Assembly (NCBI GenBank): GCA_013288685.1
Contig: JABDBM010000027.1
Span: 1 to 45,018 of the forward strand
DNA: 45,018 bases
Source of the DNA: Bacteroidota bacterium
GTDB taxonomy: Bacteria; Bacteroidota; Bacteroidia; Sphingobacteriales; Sphingobacteriaceae
Reading direction: 5' to 3'
In this document: in pieces, positions 14,862-22,782 of the stretch
How the letters are laid out: the number at the start of each line of letters is the position of its first letter
Numbering within the stretch: position 1 is the stretch's first letter
Program-made: the position numbers and the translations under genes
Notes under the pieces: generated by a model
Told to the model about the DNA's origin: nothing
What the model saw: the letters and a program-made list of their open reading frames with translations, nothing else
Database searches by the model: none

Positions 14862-15365
14862 CTAACTTTTTATTTGATGCGAAAAATTATACCTTCTTAA
14901 CAACTCATTCAGAAAAAGCCTTAAAGATTTGCCTGGACCGTCAGCAATATAATATGCATCTTTTCCTTTCCCAACTTTCCCCTGTTCCTGGGCTTTAAGC
15001 CTGATACTCGAAACCAATACATTACAATCCAGGCAAATAGTTATATGGGCTACAATCTTACCTCTTAAATAATATACAAAACCTAAATGCGGCTCGAAAC
15101 ACGCTGCCTCCCCGCCGCCGAACGAACTTTTTTTGCTTAATAGCGCGCCCAGGTTTTTTACACTTTCCTTGTCTAACTGAATTTGTTTTGTTACTGACGA
15201 AGCCAATTGCCCTTTTTCATTTACAATTGACTGGTTCCATCCCTTTGCCCCAGAAAAATCATACATCATCACTTTGTCGAATTTCAACTTCAGGTTTGGG
15301 CTTTTTAGATTGCAAAAAGCCGAATTGGTAATCATTAATAAAAAGATGACTATTACTGTTCTCAT
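14862..15365 (-). CDS. Secreted hypothetical protein, 167 aa
   Basis: The signal peptide MRTVIVIFLLMITNSAFC is followed by a small domain that I do not recognise. Two cysteines (LDCNVL and EAACFEPH) and the segment FEPHLGFVYYLRGKIVAHI are the best candidates for structured parts. The 3' end lies nine bases before the start of the next minus-strand gene (lipoprotein at 14852), so the pair is probably one operon with this gene first. The products are both exported. Confidence 0.65.
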   Translation of the reverse strand: MRTVIVIFLLMITNSAFCNLKSPNLKLKFDKVMMYDFSGAKGWNQSIVNEKGQLASSVTKQIQLDKESVKNLGALLSKKSSFGGGEAACFEPHLGFVYYLRGKIVAHITICLDCNVLVSSIRLKAQEQGKVGKGKDAYYIADGPGKSLRLFLNELLRRYNFSHQIKS

Positions 15366-15607
15366 TCTGCCAAGATAAGTTAACTAAGCTATAAAGATAT
15401 TTTAACTTTTAAGAAACTTGATACCTATACAATTACGCTGCGATTTAATTTTCCCCACAGGCAACACAAACCAATCTTTAAAACGTATAGTTAATATTAA
15501 ATCTTACGTTCTTCTTCAAAATTCATACAGTTTTAAATATTATATTTATATATTAGTTACTGCCTTTATATTATTAAAAACCCTCAACTTTAATAAATCC
15601 ATTTATC

Positions 15608-16519
15608 ATGAAAAAACATAAACCACTAATAGCACTTAGTTTGTTGCTAACAGCTATAATAATATACAGTTGCAAAACACACTTTGAAACCACTAAAACA
15701 GATTTTAAAGTAACGAAATCGGGAGAGGCTTTTGATCGTGGCAAGGTACTGGTATTTAGCAGTTGCGAAGGTTGCCACTACAATCGCGGGGTTCACAAAT
15801 TTATCGGCAACAAGATTGACGATGTTCCGGGAATTGCAGGCGCCGTGTATTCGGCCAATCTAACGCAATCAAAAACACATGGCATCCCGCCCCGTTACAG
15901 CGATGCCGAATTAAAATACCTGCTTAAAACAGGCATCGCAAAAGACGGCCGTTTTGTTGGATACATGCTGCGCCCCAATATGGCCGACGACGATATAAAC
16001 GACATCATCGTCTTTTTGCGTTCGAATGATCCATCTGTTGCAGCAGCAGATACCACCGTGGGCCTTACTCATTATAGTATGATAGGCAAAATGTACATGG
16101 GGATGAATGCCAAGCCACTGCCATATACTACAGGCATCAAAAGACCAACCGATCCTGTTGCCCTGGGCGCTTACCTGGTTGATAATTTAGGCTGCTTCCA
16201 TTGCCATTCAAAAAGTTTAACCTCTGTAAATTATATTAACCCCAACCAGTCACCCGGCTATTTAGCAGGAGGTGCTAAGCTCAACGGAGCGCAGGGTGTA
16301 AAAATAGCGGCTTCGAATATTACCCCCGATAAAAATACCGGGATTGGTAATTATACTCAGCAACAATTTCGCAAAGCGATAAAAGAAGGTGAAGCACCCG
16401 ATAGAAAACTGCACCCGCCAATGCCAAAACTGGATATGCTAAGTGATGGCGAAGTGGATGCCATTTATGCATATTTACAAACAGTACCCGCGGTAGAGAA
16501 TAAAGTGGAAAAACATTAA
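15608..16519 (+). CDS. Dihaem cytochrome c lipoprotein
   Basis: A 303-aa protein with a lipoprotein signal (IIIYSC, C22). It has two c-type haem sites, CEGCH at 53-57 and CFHCH at 196-200, each opening one cytochrome c domain. Possible axial methionines are in MLRPNMADD (about 120-128) and HPPMPKLD after the second domain. The repeated DDDINDIIVFLRS and DGEVDAIYAYLQT helices match paired cytochrome c domains. It would carry electrons in the periplasm while tethered to a membrane. No oxidase or dehydrogenase genes are adjacent. It ends at a hairpin that also serves the convergent oxidoreductase. Confidence 0.9.
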   Translation: MKKHKPLIALSLLLTAIIIYSCKTHFETTKTDFKVTKSGEAFDRGKVLVFSSCEGCHYNRGVHKFIGNKIDDVPGIAGAVYSANLTQSKTHGIPPRYSDAELKYLLKTGIAKDGRFVGYMLRPNMADDDINDIIVFLRSNDPSVAAADTTVGLTHYSMIGKMYMGMNAKPLPYTTGIKRPTDPVALGAYLVDNLGCFHCHSKSLTSVNYINPNQSPGYLAGGAKLNGAQGVKIAASNITPDKNTGIGNYTQQQFRKAIKEGEAPDRKLHPPMPKLDMLSDGEVDAIYAYLQTVPAVENKVEKH

Positions 16520-16532
16520 TTTGCTTCTGGTT

Positions 16533-16565
16533 AGATTTGACAACTTTTAAAAAGTTGTCAAATCT
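16533..16565. terminator. Bidirectional hairpin AGATTTGACAACTTT/AAAGTTGTCAAATCT
   Basis: An almost perfect 15-bp stem with a tiny loop lies between two convergent genes (stops at 16519 and 16574). Related but diverged copies are at 17582-17611 and 21745-21775, so this is a small repeat family used at gene ends. Confidence 0.7.
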
Positions 16566-16573
16566 GCTGTCGT

Positions 16574-17569
16574 TTAACGCTCATCCGCTGCATACCTGAT
16601 TCCTGCAACTTCCCTAACCTTATCCAGCATTTCCATCAACAAAATGGTATCATCAAAAGTGAGCACATCGCTTTCGGCGAGTCCCTTGCGCAAGCAATCA
16701 TTTACATGCCTTGCCTCATACTGATAACCAAACCCTGGTTCATTATGAATTTCAACTACCTGTTTACTATCCGCCCTTCCCGGGTAGTACTCCACCTTCG
16801 ACGAGGTATCATAAAACCTTGAAGTAAGCTTGATCCGGCCTTTGTTGCCACAAATATCTACATCAGTATCAAGGTTACTTGTAAACGTAGAAAACAGCTG
16901 TGCCATAGCGCCGTTTTTATATTTAAAAAGTACAGCGCATTGTTCGTCCACGCCGGTTGATGCTGGTGTCATGGATGCTTCAATTGTATCGGGTTTACCC
17001 AAAACCGTTAGGGCCATAAAAATATTGTAGATGCCGATATCCATTAATGTACCGCCGCCCAATGCAGGATCGAACAAACGCGCAGGCGCCGGGTTTGGTG
17101 GTATAAAACCAAAATTGGCCAGCACCGATTTTATTTCGCCCAGTTGCCCCTGCCCTACCATTTCCTTCATTTTTTTAAAATGCGGCTGAAATTTTGTCCA
17201 TAAGGCTTCCATCAGGAAAACTTTTTTCTCCCTCGCCATCTGTATCATTTCCAATGTTTGGCGGCTGTTCATGGCAAACGGTTTTTCGCATAAAACGGCT
17301 TTGCCATTTTGCAGGCATAGCAATGTATTTTCGTGATGCAAATTGTGAGGTGTAGCAATATAAATTACATCAACCTCCGGGTTTTGCGCCAATGCCCCAT
17401 AACTATCGTGACGATATTTCACCGGAAACTCTTTAGCAAAATCATCTGCAGATTGCTGACTGCGCGAACCAATGGCTATTAATTCGGCATCGGTTACAAA
17501 TTTCAAGTCGGATGCAAATTTGCGGGCGATGCGGCCGGCACCTATTATACCCCAGCGGATTGTTTTCAT
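16574..17569 (-). CDS. Gfo/Idh/MocA-family oxidoreductase
   Basis: A 331-aa protein with the N-terminal Rossmann motif GIIGAGRIARKFA (8-20) and the family's EKP signature at 95-97 in CEKPFAM, followed by the C-terminal alpha/beta catalytic domain (GGGTLMDIGIYNIF). These enzymes oxidise or reduce the hydroxyl groups of sugars, inositols or related compounds with NAD(P). The D-x-G-x-Y-x-x-x pattern (DIGIYNI) fits the dihydrodiol dehydrogenase and glucose-fructose oxidoreductase subgroups. The substrate cannot be told from sequence. It is preceded on the same strand by the acetyltransferase gene, across a gap containing a diverged copy of the gene-end hairpin. Confidence 0.92.
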   Translation of the reverse strand: MKTIRWGIIGAGRIARKFASDLKFVTDAELIAIGSRSQQSADDFAKEFPVKYRHDSYGALAQNPEVDVIYIATPHNLHHENTLLCLQNGKAVLCEKPFAMNSRQTLEMIQMAREKKVFLMEALWTKFQPHFKKMKEMVGQGQLGEIKSVLANFGFIPPNPAPARLFDPALGGGTLMDIGIYNIFMALTVLGKPDTIEASMTPASTGVDEQCAVLFKYKNGAMAQLFSTFTSNLDTDVDICGNKGRIKLTSRFYDTSSKVEYYPGRADSKQVVEIHNEPGFGYQYEARHVNDCLRKGLAESDVLTFDDTILLMEMLDKVREVAGIRYAADER

Positions 17570-17581
17570 AGATGGTTGTTT

Positions 17582-17611
17582 AGATTGGCAACTTTTTAAT
17601 TTGTCAAATCT
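17582..17611. repeat. Diverged hairpin AGATTGGCAACTTT/TTTGTCAAATCT
   Basis: A degenerate member of the GATTTGACAACTT family, with several mismatches in the stem, between two minus-strand genes. Confidence 0.6.
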
Positions 17612-17620
17612 ATCGTTAAT

Positions 17621-18145
17621 TCAGTTATTACCCGGATTTTTCAATTCAAAATGATAAAAAGATCGCCACTCTCCTTCTTCCGTCCGTTCCAACTCAAAGC
17701 CAAGCTTTTTAATTAAATGCACTGATGCATCATGCCGGGTATCAATCATTGTCACAATACGGTTTAACGCAAGTTCTTTAAATCCAAATTCAATAAATGC
17801 CTTGCCAGCCTCGGTAGCAAGTCCCCTGCCCCAGTAAGCTGGTGCAATATAAAGTCCAAACGATGCCTCGCCGGGATAAGCTCCACCATCGGGTTTAAAA
17901 TGGGGATAAATGCCGCAGCGGCCAATGTATTCGCCCGTAGGTTTATAAACGGTTGCCCACATGGATAAGCGGTCCTTTACAGGCTCCAGACCAAGCATAA
18001 ATCGCTTTTCTGCTTCCTCCCTCGTGCGCGGCCTGCCGCCTACATACCTGCGAAAATCGGCATCTGCCTCCATCGCACAAAACGCATCCAAATCATCGAT
18101 CACGTGCTGCCTGAATAATAATCTTTCCGTTTCAAGAATTAGCAT
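17621..18145 (-). CDS. GNAT N-acetyltransferase (RimJ/RimL type)
   Basis: A 174-aa GCN5-related acetyltransferase. The opening ETERLLFRQHVIDDLDAF is typical of the RimJ/RimL subgroup. The acetyl-CoA-binding motif is in YWGRGLATEAGKAF (Q/RxxGxA type), and the closing helix ALNRIVTMIDTRHDASVHLIKKLGFE contains the conserved N-x-x-S-x-x-x-x-x-K-x-G-F pattern. These enzymes acetylate ribosomal proteins, small molecules or antibiotics; the substrate here is unknown. It sits upstream of the oxidoreductase on the same strand with 51 bp between them. Confidence 0.9.
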   Translation of the reverse strand: MLILETERLLFRQHVIDDLDAFCAMEADADFRRYVGGRPRTREEAEKRFMLGLEPVKDRLSMWATVYKPTGEYIGRCGIYPHFKPDGGAYPGEASFGLYIAPAYWGRGLATEAGKAFIEFGFKELALNRIVTMIDTRHDASVHLIKKLGFELERTEEGEWRSFYHFELKNPGNN

Positions 18146-18279
18146 ATTCTATAATAATCTGTTTATCAGTGTGATATATTTTGAATGTTTTTGAACCCCA
18201 AATGAACAGGCATTCACTGTATCAATTATTAGGTTTATAATGTCAAAGGTAAAACAGCTAATTAACTATTTGTACAGCT

Positions 18280-20688
18280 ATGATAAAAAACTTCTTCAAA
18301 CTCGCCTGGCGCAATGTCGTTCGCCATAAAATGCATACCGCCGTTAATGTCATTGGCCTTGCCCTGGGGATGACTTGCTGCCTTTTCATATTTCTTTGGG
18401 TACAGGATGAAAAAAGCGTCGATAATTTCCATACCGACAGCCAAAACCTGTATACAGTTTATGAGACAGTATCGGCAAACGGAAAGGTGAACAGTACCTA
18501 CACTACCCCATTGAATTATAACAATGGGAAACCAAGTTTCGCTCTTGACGATATTACTGCAACTATTCCCGGTGTAAAACACATGGCTTTTTATGCCACT
18601 GGTTACGACCTGCCCTGGGGACATCCCGAAACGTTTCAGGTGGGCGACAAGATAGTAAAACTGGAAGGGTCGCGGGCAGGTGAAGATTTTTTTAAGATGT
18701 TCAGCTACCCGCTTATAAAAGGCAATCCGGAAACTGCTTTAAAGGACATTAATGGCGTAGCTATTTCGCACAAAATGGCCAATATGTTTTTTGGAAGTGC
18801 CGACAAGGCAATGGGCAAAATATTGCGCTTCGAAAACACGGCCAACTACATGGTAACTGCCGTTTTTGAAGATATTTCGAATAGCAGTTCCCTAAAATTC
18901 GATTACCTTTTTAACTGGGAGGCACAAAAAAAATCCATGAACTGGTCATCGAACGATTTTCAAACTTTTATCCAGCTGTCGCCAAATGCGGATGTTAAAA
19001 ATGTGGAGGCCAGCATGAATCGGTTGGTTAAAACGCGAATACCCAATACCCCCGGTGTAAAGGTAAGCCTGGCCCTGCAACCCTTTGGCGACCGGTACCT
19101 CCATGACATTTTTGTAAACGGCAAACCCACCGCCGGTCGTGTTGAATATGTACGCATTTTTAGCGGCGTCGCCATTTTTATACTGGTTATAGCCTGTATA
19201 AACTTTATGAACCTGGCTACCGCACGTGCTGCCAAGCGGGCCAAAGAAATTGGTCTGCGCAAAGTAATCGGCTCAACACGTGGCCAACTAATAAGCCAAT
19301 TTTTTAGTGAAGCCTTATTTTTTGCCTTTTTGGCGATGTTGTTATCAATAGTAATCATGCTGCTGCTGCTACCGGCCTTTAATAACTTCACCGGTAAAAA
19401 TATATCACCCCCGGTGGCCGATTTCTCTTTTTGGACCACGCTGATAGCGCTCACTTTTATTACCGGCGTGGTAGCCGGATCGTACCCGGCATTATACCTT
19501 TCCTCATTAAAACCTGTTCGCATAATGAAAGGAGTGATCAGCTTTTCACGCGGCGCAACGCTTTTCCGTAAGGGGCTAACGGTTTTTCAGTTTATGCTTT
19601 CAATCATCCTTATCATCGCGACCATTATTATTTCGCGGCAGGTGAGCTACGTACAAAACACGCACCTGGGTTATGATCGCGAAAACCTGGTGTACCTGCG
19701 TATTGAAGGTGAACTGACTAAACCCGACAAATACCTGCTGCTTAAAAACCGCTTATCACAAATGCCCGGGATCGCTATGGTCGACCGCGGCAGCGAGGCC
19801 CCCCATGCCATGGACTTTGTAGTGAGCGATGCTATTAACTGGCAGGGAAAGGAGAAAAATGCTGATGTAGGCTTCAAGCCATCGTCGGTAGGGTTTGATT
19901 TTATTAAACTGATGCACCTGCAAATAGCCGAAGGCCGCGATTTTTCGAGGCAGATGATCACCGATTCAACCGATGCCTTTATGGTTAATGAAGAAGCGGT
20001 GCGGCAAATGGGCATGAAACACCCCATCGGTAAATGGATATCAGCCTGGCAAAAACGGGGGCATATTATCGCCATACTAAAGGACTTTCACACCCAATCT
20101 TTACGCGAACCTATTAAGCCGGTTATTATTGATGTTAAGGAAAACCTGAATTTCGGATTTGTTATCATCCGTACCCAGGCACATAACACCAAAACAGCAT
20201 TAAATAGCATAAATACGGTATATAAAGATATCAACCCCGCCTACCCCATCGCTTATGAATTTGTTGATGAAGAGTACAAAAAATTATACAGCAACGAACT
20301 TATTATTTCGGGGCTTACTATTCTGTTTGCTTCGCTGGCTATCGCAATTTCCTGCCTTGGTTTACTGGGCCTGGTGATGTTTGCGGCAGAGCAGCGCGTG
20401 CGTGAGATAAGTGTACGAAAAGTGCTGGGCGCTTCCATCGGTCAAATCATCACTTTGTTTTCGCAGGATTTCTTGAAGCTGATTGGCATTGCATTTTTAA
20501 TAGCGGCCCCATTGGCCTGGTACGCCATGCACCAGTGGTTACAAGGCTTTGCTTACCGTGTGGATATATCGTGGTGGATATTTGTTTTGGCAGCGGCTAT
20601 TTCGGTTATCATAGCCTTAATTACCATGAGTTACCAGGCTGTGAAAGCGGCCATTGCAAACCCAATAAAAGGCCTCCGGGCCGATTAA
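18280..20688 (+). CDS. ABC transporter permease, double FtsX (MacB-like)
   Basis: An 802-aa protein with the two-FtsX layout of Bacteroidota permeases. It starts FKLAWRNVVRHKMHTAVNVIGL, a typical opening, with one membrane helix, a large periplasmic MacB-like domain, then three helices (around GVAIFILVIACINFMNLATA). A second copy of the pattern follows, with RKVIGSTRGQL and RKVLGASIGQI marking the conserved cytoplasmic loops. Such permeases work with a separate ATPase and export lipids, peptides or drugs or perform mechanical work. No ATPase gene is adjacent, so the partner is encoded elsewhere. It is followed after 21 bp by the beta-helix gene in the same direction. Confidence 0.92.
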   Translation: MIKNFFKLAWRNVVRHKMHTAVNVIGLALGMTCCLFIFLWVQDEKSVDNFHTDSQNLYTVYETVSANGKVNSTYTTPLNYNNGKPSFALDDITATIPGVKHMAFYATGYDLPWGHPETFQVGDKIVKLEGSRAGEDFFKMFSYPLIKGNPETALKDINGVAISHKMANMFFGSADKAMGKILRFENTANYMVTAVFEDISNSSSLKFDYLFNWEAQKKSMNWSSNDFQTFIQLSPNADVKNVEASMNRLVKTRIPNTPGVKVSLALQPFGDRYLHDIFVNGKPTAGRVEYVRIFSGVAIFILVIACINFMNLATARAAKRAKEIGLRKVIGSTRGQLISQFFSEALFFAFLAMLLSIVIMLLLLPAFNNFTGKNISPPVADFSFWTTLIALTFITGVVAGSYPALYLSSLKPVRIMKGVISFSRGATLFRKGLTVFQFMLSIILIIATIIISRQVSYVQNTHLGYDRENLVYLRIEGELTKPDKYLLLKNRLSQMPGIAMVDRGSEAPHAMDFVVSDAINWQGKEKNADVGFKPSSVGFDFIKLMHLQIAEGRDFSRQMITDSTDAFMVNEEAVRQMGMKHPIGKWISAWQKRGHIIAILKDFHTQSLREPIKPVIIDVKENLNFGFVIIRTQAHNTKTALNSINTVYKDINPAYPIAYEFVDEEYKKLYSNELIISGLTILFASLAIAISCLGLLGLVMFAAEQRVREISVRKVLGASIGQIITLFSQDFLKLIGIAFLIAAPLAWYAMHQWLQGFAYRVDISWWIFVLAAAISVIIALITMSYQAVKAAIANPIKGLRAD

Positions 20689-20709
20689 AAGACAATTAAA
20701 TATTTGTAT

Positions 20710-21729
20710 ATGAACAAATTAATTTTATTTATGTGCCTGCTCGTATCGTCATGTACGCGCACAACGGCCCAAACTATTTATGTAGATGCCGTTAATGGCA
20801 AAGACGGAGCCAGTGGTTCGGTAAATGATCCATTGTCAAGCCTCGAAAATGCGATAACAACAGCCAACGGTTTCACCGGCAATGAGGCGGTTACCATTAA
20901 ACTGGCGCCGGGTTTATACGTATTGCCACATAAGCAGATCATAAAAACCGGGAGAACAGCGGATGATACAGCTAAGTTCACTATTGAGGCCATTAGTATG
21001 CCTGATGATGCGGATTGGCAGCCCGGTAAGATGCCGGTAATCCAGTCAGTTGCGCCGGTAAATTCCGACTTTCAATTTAAGCACTGCGTTGGTTTGCTGG
21101 TAGCCAAGAGCAATGTGAGCCTTAAAGGATTGAAGTTTGTAGGTAATGCAAGCCCCGGTGTGGCCTATTATTATCCGATTACCAGGGAGAACGAAAATTT
21201 AAACGGCCTGGAGGTTTCCCAATGTTACTTTATTGGCGAAAAAAGCTCTACGCGCCTGCAAAGCGGCATGTGGACGCATGGAACCGGGATACATGTGGAT
21301 CACTGTATTTTTTACGGTTGCCGTAATGCTATGGTACTGATTAAAAATATTAAAGATTTTTCGCTCACCTATTCCATTATCGATGGTGCTTACGAATCGG
21401 GAATATGGTTTGGTGGTTCTGATGCGCCGTTTATTTTTAGCAATAATATAGTTACCCATTGCAATTTTGTATGGGTAAGGCCGCAAGGAATTCAGCCGCA
21501 TTACACTTTCAGTGATTCGCTGTTTACCGAAAATGATGGCTACATGGGTTATATCGCTAACGATTTAATACCTGCCGATAAGAGCAATTTAACAGAAAAC
21601 GGTATTCGTAAAACCGGACATGTAACCCTAATTGAGATAAAAACAGAACCCTTCCAGCCGCATAGTTATTTGAACCCGGTGCCGGGCTCTGATGGAGCAG
21701 ATCTTCACGCCGGAATATTTAAAAAGTAA
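20710..21729 (+). CDS. Secreted right-handed beta-helix (pectate-lyase-like) protein
   Basis: Started at the ATG at 20710. A TTG two codons earlier is rejected because MNKLILFMCLLVSSCTRTTAQ is a clean signal sequence; its SSC could also be a lipobox. The 339-aa product opens with IYVDAVNGKDGASGSVNDPL, the D-G-x-x-x-S-x-x-x-P signature of beta-helix carbohydrate-active proteins, and continues with imperfect coils (GLKFVG, LEVSQCYFIG, IHVDHCIFYG, FSLTYSIIDG, FIFSNNIVTH). It may bind or cleave polysaccharide, but no lyase catalytic residues can be identified. It follows the permease by 21 bp and may be cotranscribed. Confidence 0.82.
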   Translation: MNKLILFMCLLVSSCTRTTAQTIYVDAVNGKDGASGSVNDPLSSLENAITTANGFTGNEAVTIKLAPGLYVLPHKQIIKTGRTADDTAKFTIEAISMPDDADWQPGKMPVIQSVAPVNSDFQFKHCVGLLVAKSNVSLKGLKFVGNASPGVAYYYPITRENENLNGLEVSQCYFIGEKSSTRLQSGMWTHGTGIHVDHCIFYGCRNAMVLIKNIKDFSLTYSIIDGAYESGIWFGGSDAPFIFSNNIVTHCNFVWVRPQGIQPHYTFSDSLFTENDGYMGYIANDLIPADKSNLTENGIRKTGHVTLIEIKTEPFQPHSYLNPVPGSDGADLHAGIFKK

Positions 21730-21744
21730 GGAATTTGAATGCCG

Positions 21745-21775
21745 GATTCGGCAACTTTTAAGAAGTTGTCGAATC
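21745..21775. terminator. Hairpin GATTCGGCAACTT/AAGTTGTCGAATC
   Basis: The 13-nt arms have one mismatch and a 5-nt loop. It lies 16 bp after the beta-helix gene stop and is the third member of the GATTTGACAACTT family. Confidence 0.65.
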
Positions 21776-21933
21776 TTTCCAGGCCGTCATTACGCTCAAC
21801 TGCCCGAAAACGTACACTCAACCGGTGAAAACGTTACAATTTAAAAAATATTGCACAAATTAATTATTTGACAGTCAATTATTTACACAATCGGCATTTT
21901 GTTTGATGGAGGTTAATAGTAACAGTTTTATAT

Positions 21934-22284
21934 ATGAAACACCCAAAGCAAATTAAACGCCGTACCTATCTGGAAGACCGTTTCGAAATATTGATAAAAA
22001 AGCAGGAACTGGGCACAGCTTCCTTTATTGAATTAACCGAACTTGACGAAATTGTGAACTGCAACCCAACTATCCGCGAAAAGATATTAGAAGAAATGCA
22101 GGATTTGAATATTACAAAAAACAACCCCGAACAGGAATATAAAGTTTATTTGCAGGAAGAAAGACGTAGTTTGTGGAGTGTCATAAAAACATTCATCAGC
22201 CGCATGTTTATAGTTGCAGCCCGCCAGTTTAATTTTAAATCAAGTATCCTTTTTACAAGATCGGCGGCGATTTCGTTTATGTGA
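21934..22284 (+). CDS. Small hypothetical protein, 116 aa
   Basis: An N-terminal acidic-basic helical region (LEDRFEILIKKQELGTASF, then ELTELDEIVNCNPTIREKIL) resembles a recurring small-protein type in Sphingobacteriaceae, as I recall it. The C-terminal part turns basic and partly hydrophobic (RMFIVAARQFNFKSSILFTR) and could associate with the membrane. No function is known to me. It stands alone between the beta-helix gene and the response regulator, which lies on the other strand. Confidence 0.6.
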   Translation: MKHPKQIKRRTYLEDRFEILIKKQELGTASFIELTELDEIVNCNPTIREKILEEMQDLNITKNNPEQEYKVYLQEERRSLWSVIKTFISRMFIVAARQFNFKSSILFTRSAAISFM

Positions 22285-22358
22285 ATAGCACTGATAAATG
22301 CAGTTTATATTTCTTATTGGCTAAAACAAAACTTATAATAACTTATTGCCCAAATGGT

Positions 22359-22721
22359 CTAAGCAATATGCCTTTCAATTTTCTGTAGCAAATCATCAAT
22401 CTCAAAAGGCTTGGCCAAAAAATCGTCGGCGCCAGCTTCCATTGCCGATCGTTCAATATCCTTGCTGGCCGATATCATTACGATAGGGATTTTACTGGTA
22501 CTTTCTTTTTGTTTTAAATGTTTACAAACATCTCTGCCATCGACACCCGACATCCAAATATCAAGCAACAGCAAATCAGGAAATTCAGTCTCCATGTTTA
22601 GCAAATCCGAACCGTTTGGAATACATTGAACCTGATATCCCTCAAATTCAAGCATTATACCAACGGCATCCAGTATACCAGGGTCATCATCAGCAATTAT
22701 AATCTTCTTCAACTTATCCAT
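22359..22721 (-). CDS. Single-domain response regulator (CheY-like receiver)
   Basis: A 120-aa receiver domain with nothing attached. The acidic pocket is D11-D13 in IIADDDPG, the phospho-acceptor is D54 in LLLDIWMSGVDG, the switch serine is S84 in VMISAS and the invariant lysine is K104 in FLAKPF. It ends right after the last helix, so it has no output domain and must act by protein contact or as part of a phosphorelay. It is encoded 61 bp downstream of the five-PAS histidine kinase on the same strand and is its likely partner. Confidence 0.95.
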   Translation of the reverse strand: MDKLKKIIIADDDPGILDAVGIMLEFEGYQVQCIPNGSDLLNMETEFPDLLLLDIWMSGVDGRDVCKHLKQKESTSKIPIVMISASKDIERSAMEAGADDFLAKPFEIDDLLQKIERHIA

Positions 22722-22782
22722 TTGTCTCGGCTAATACCCATTTAGGGGCAATAATATCATTAAACTGAACCAATACCGCATT

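Noticed and set aside
15418..15621. Open frame of 67 codons before the dihaem cytochrome gene
   Set aside because: It has A/T-rich composition, no conserved-looking segment, and overlaps the true ATG and signal peptide of the cytochrome in another frame.
18280..21729. FtsX permease and beta-helix protein as a dedicated export system
   Set aside because: The permease type is abundant in Bacteroidota, no ATPase is adjacent, and nothing beyond short spacing links the two genes.
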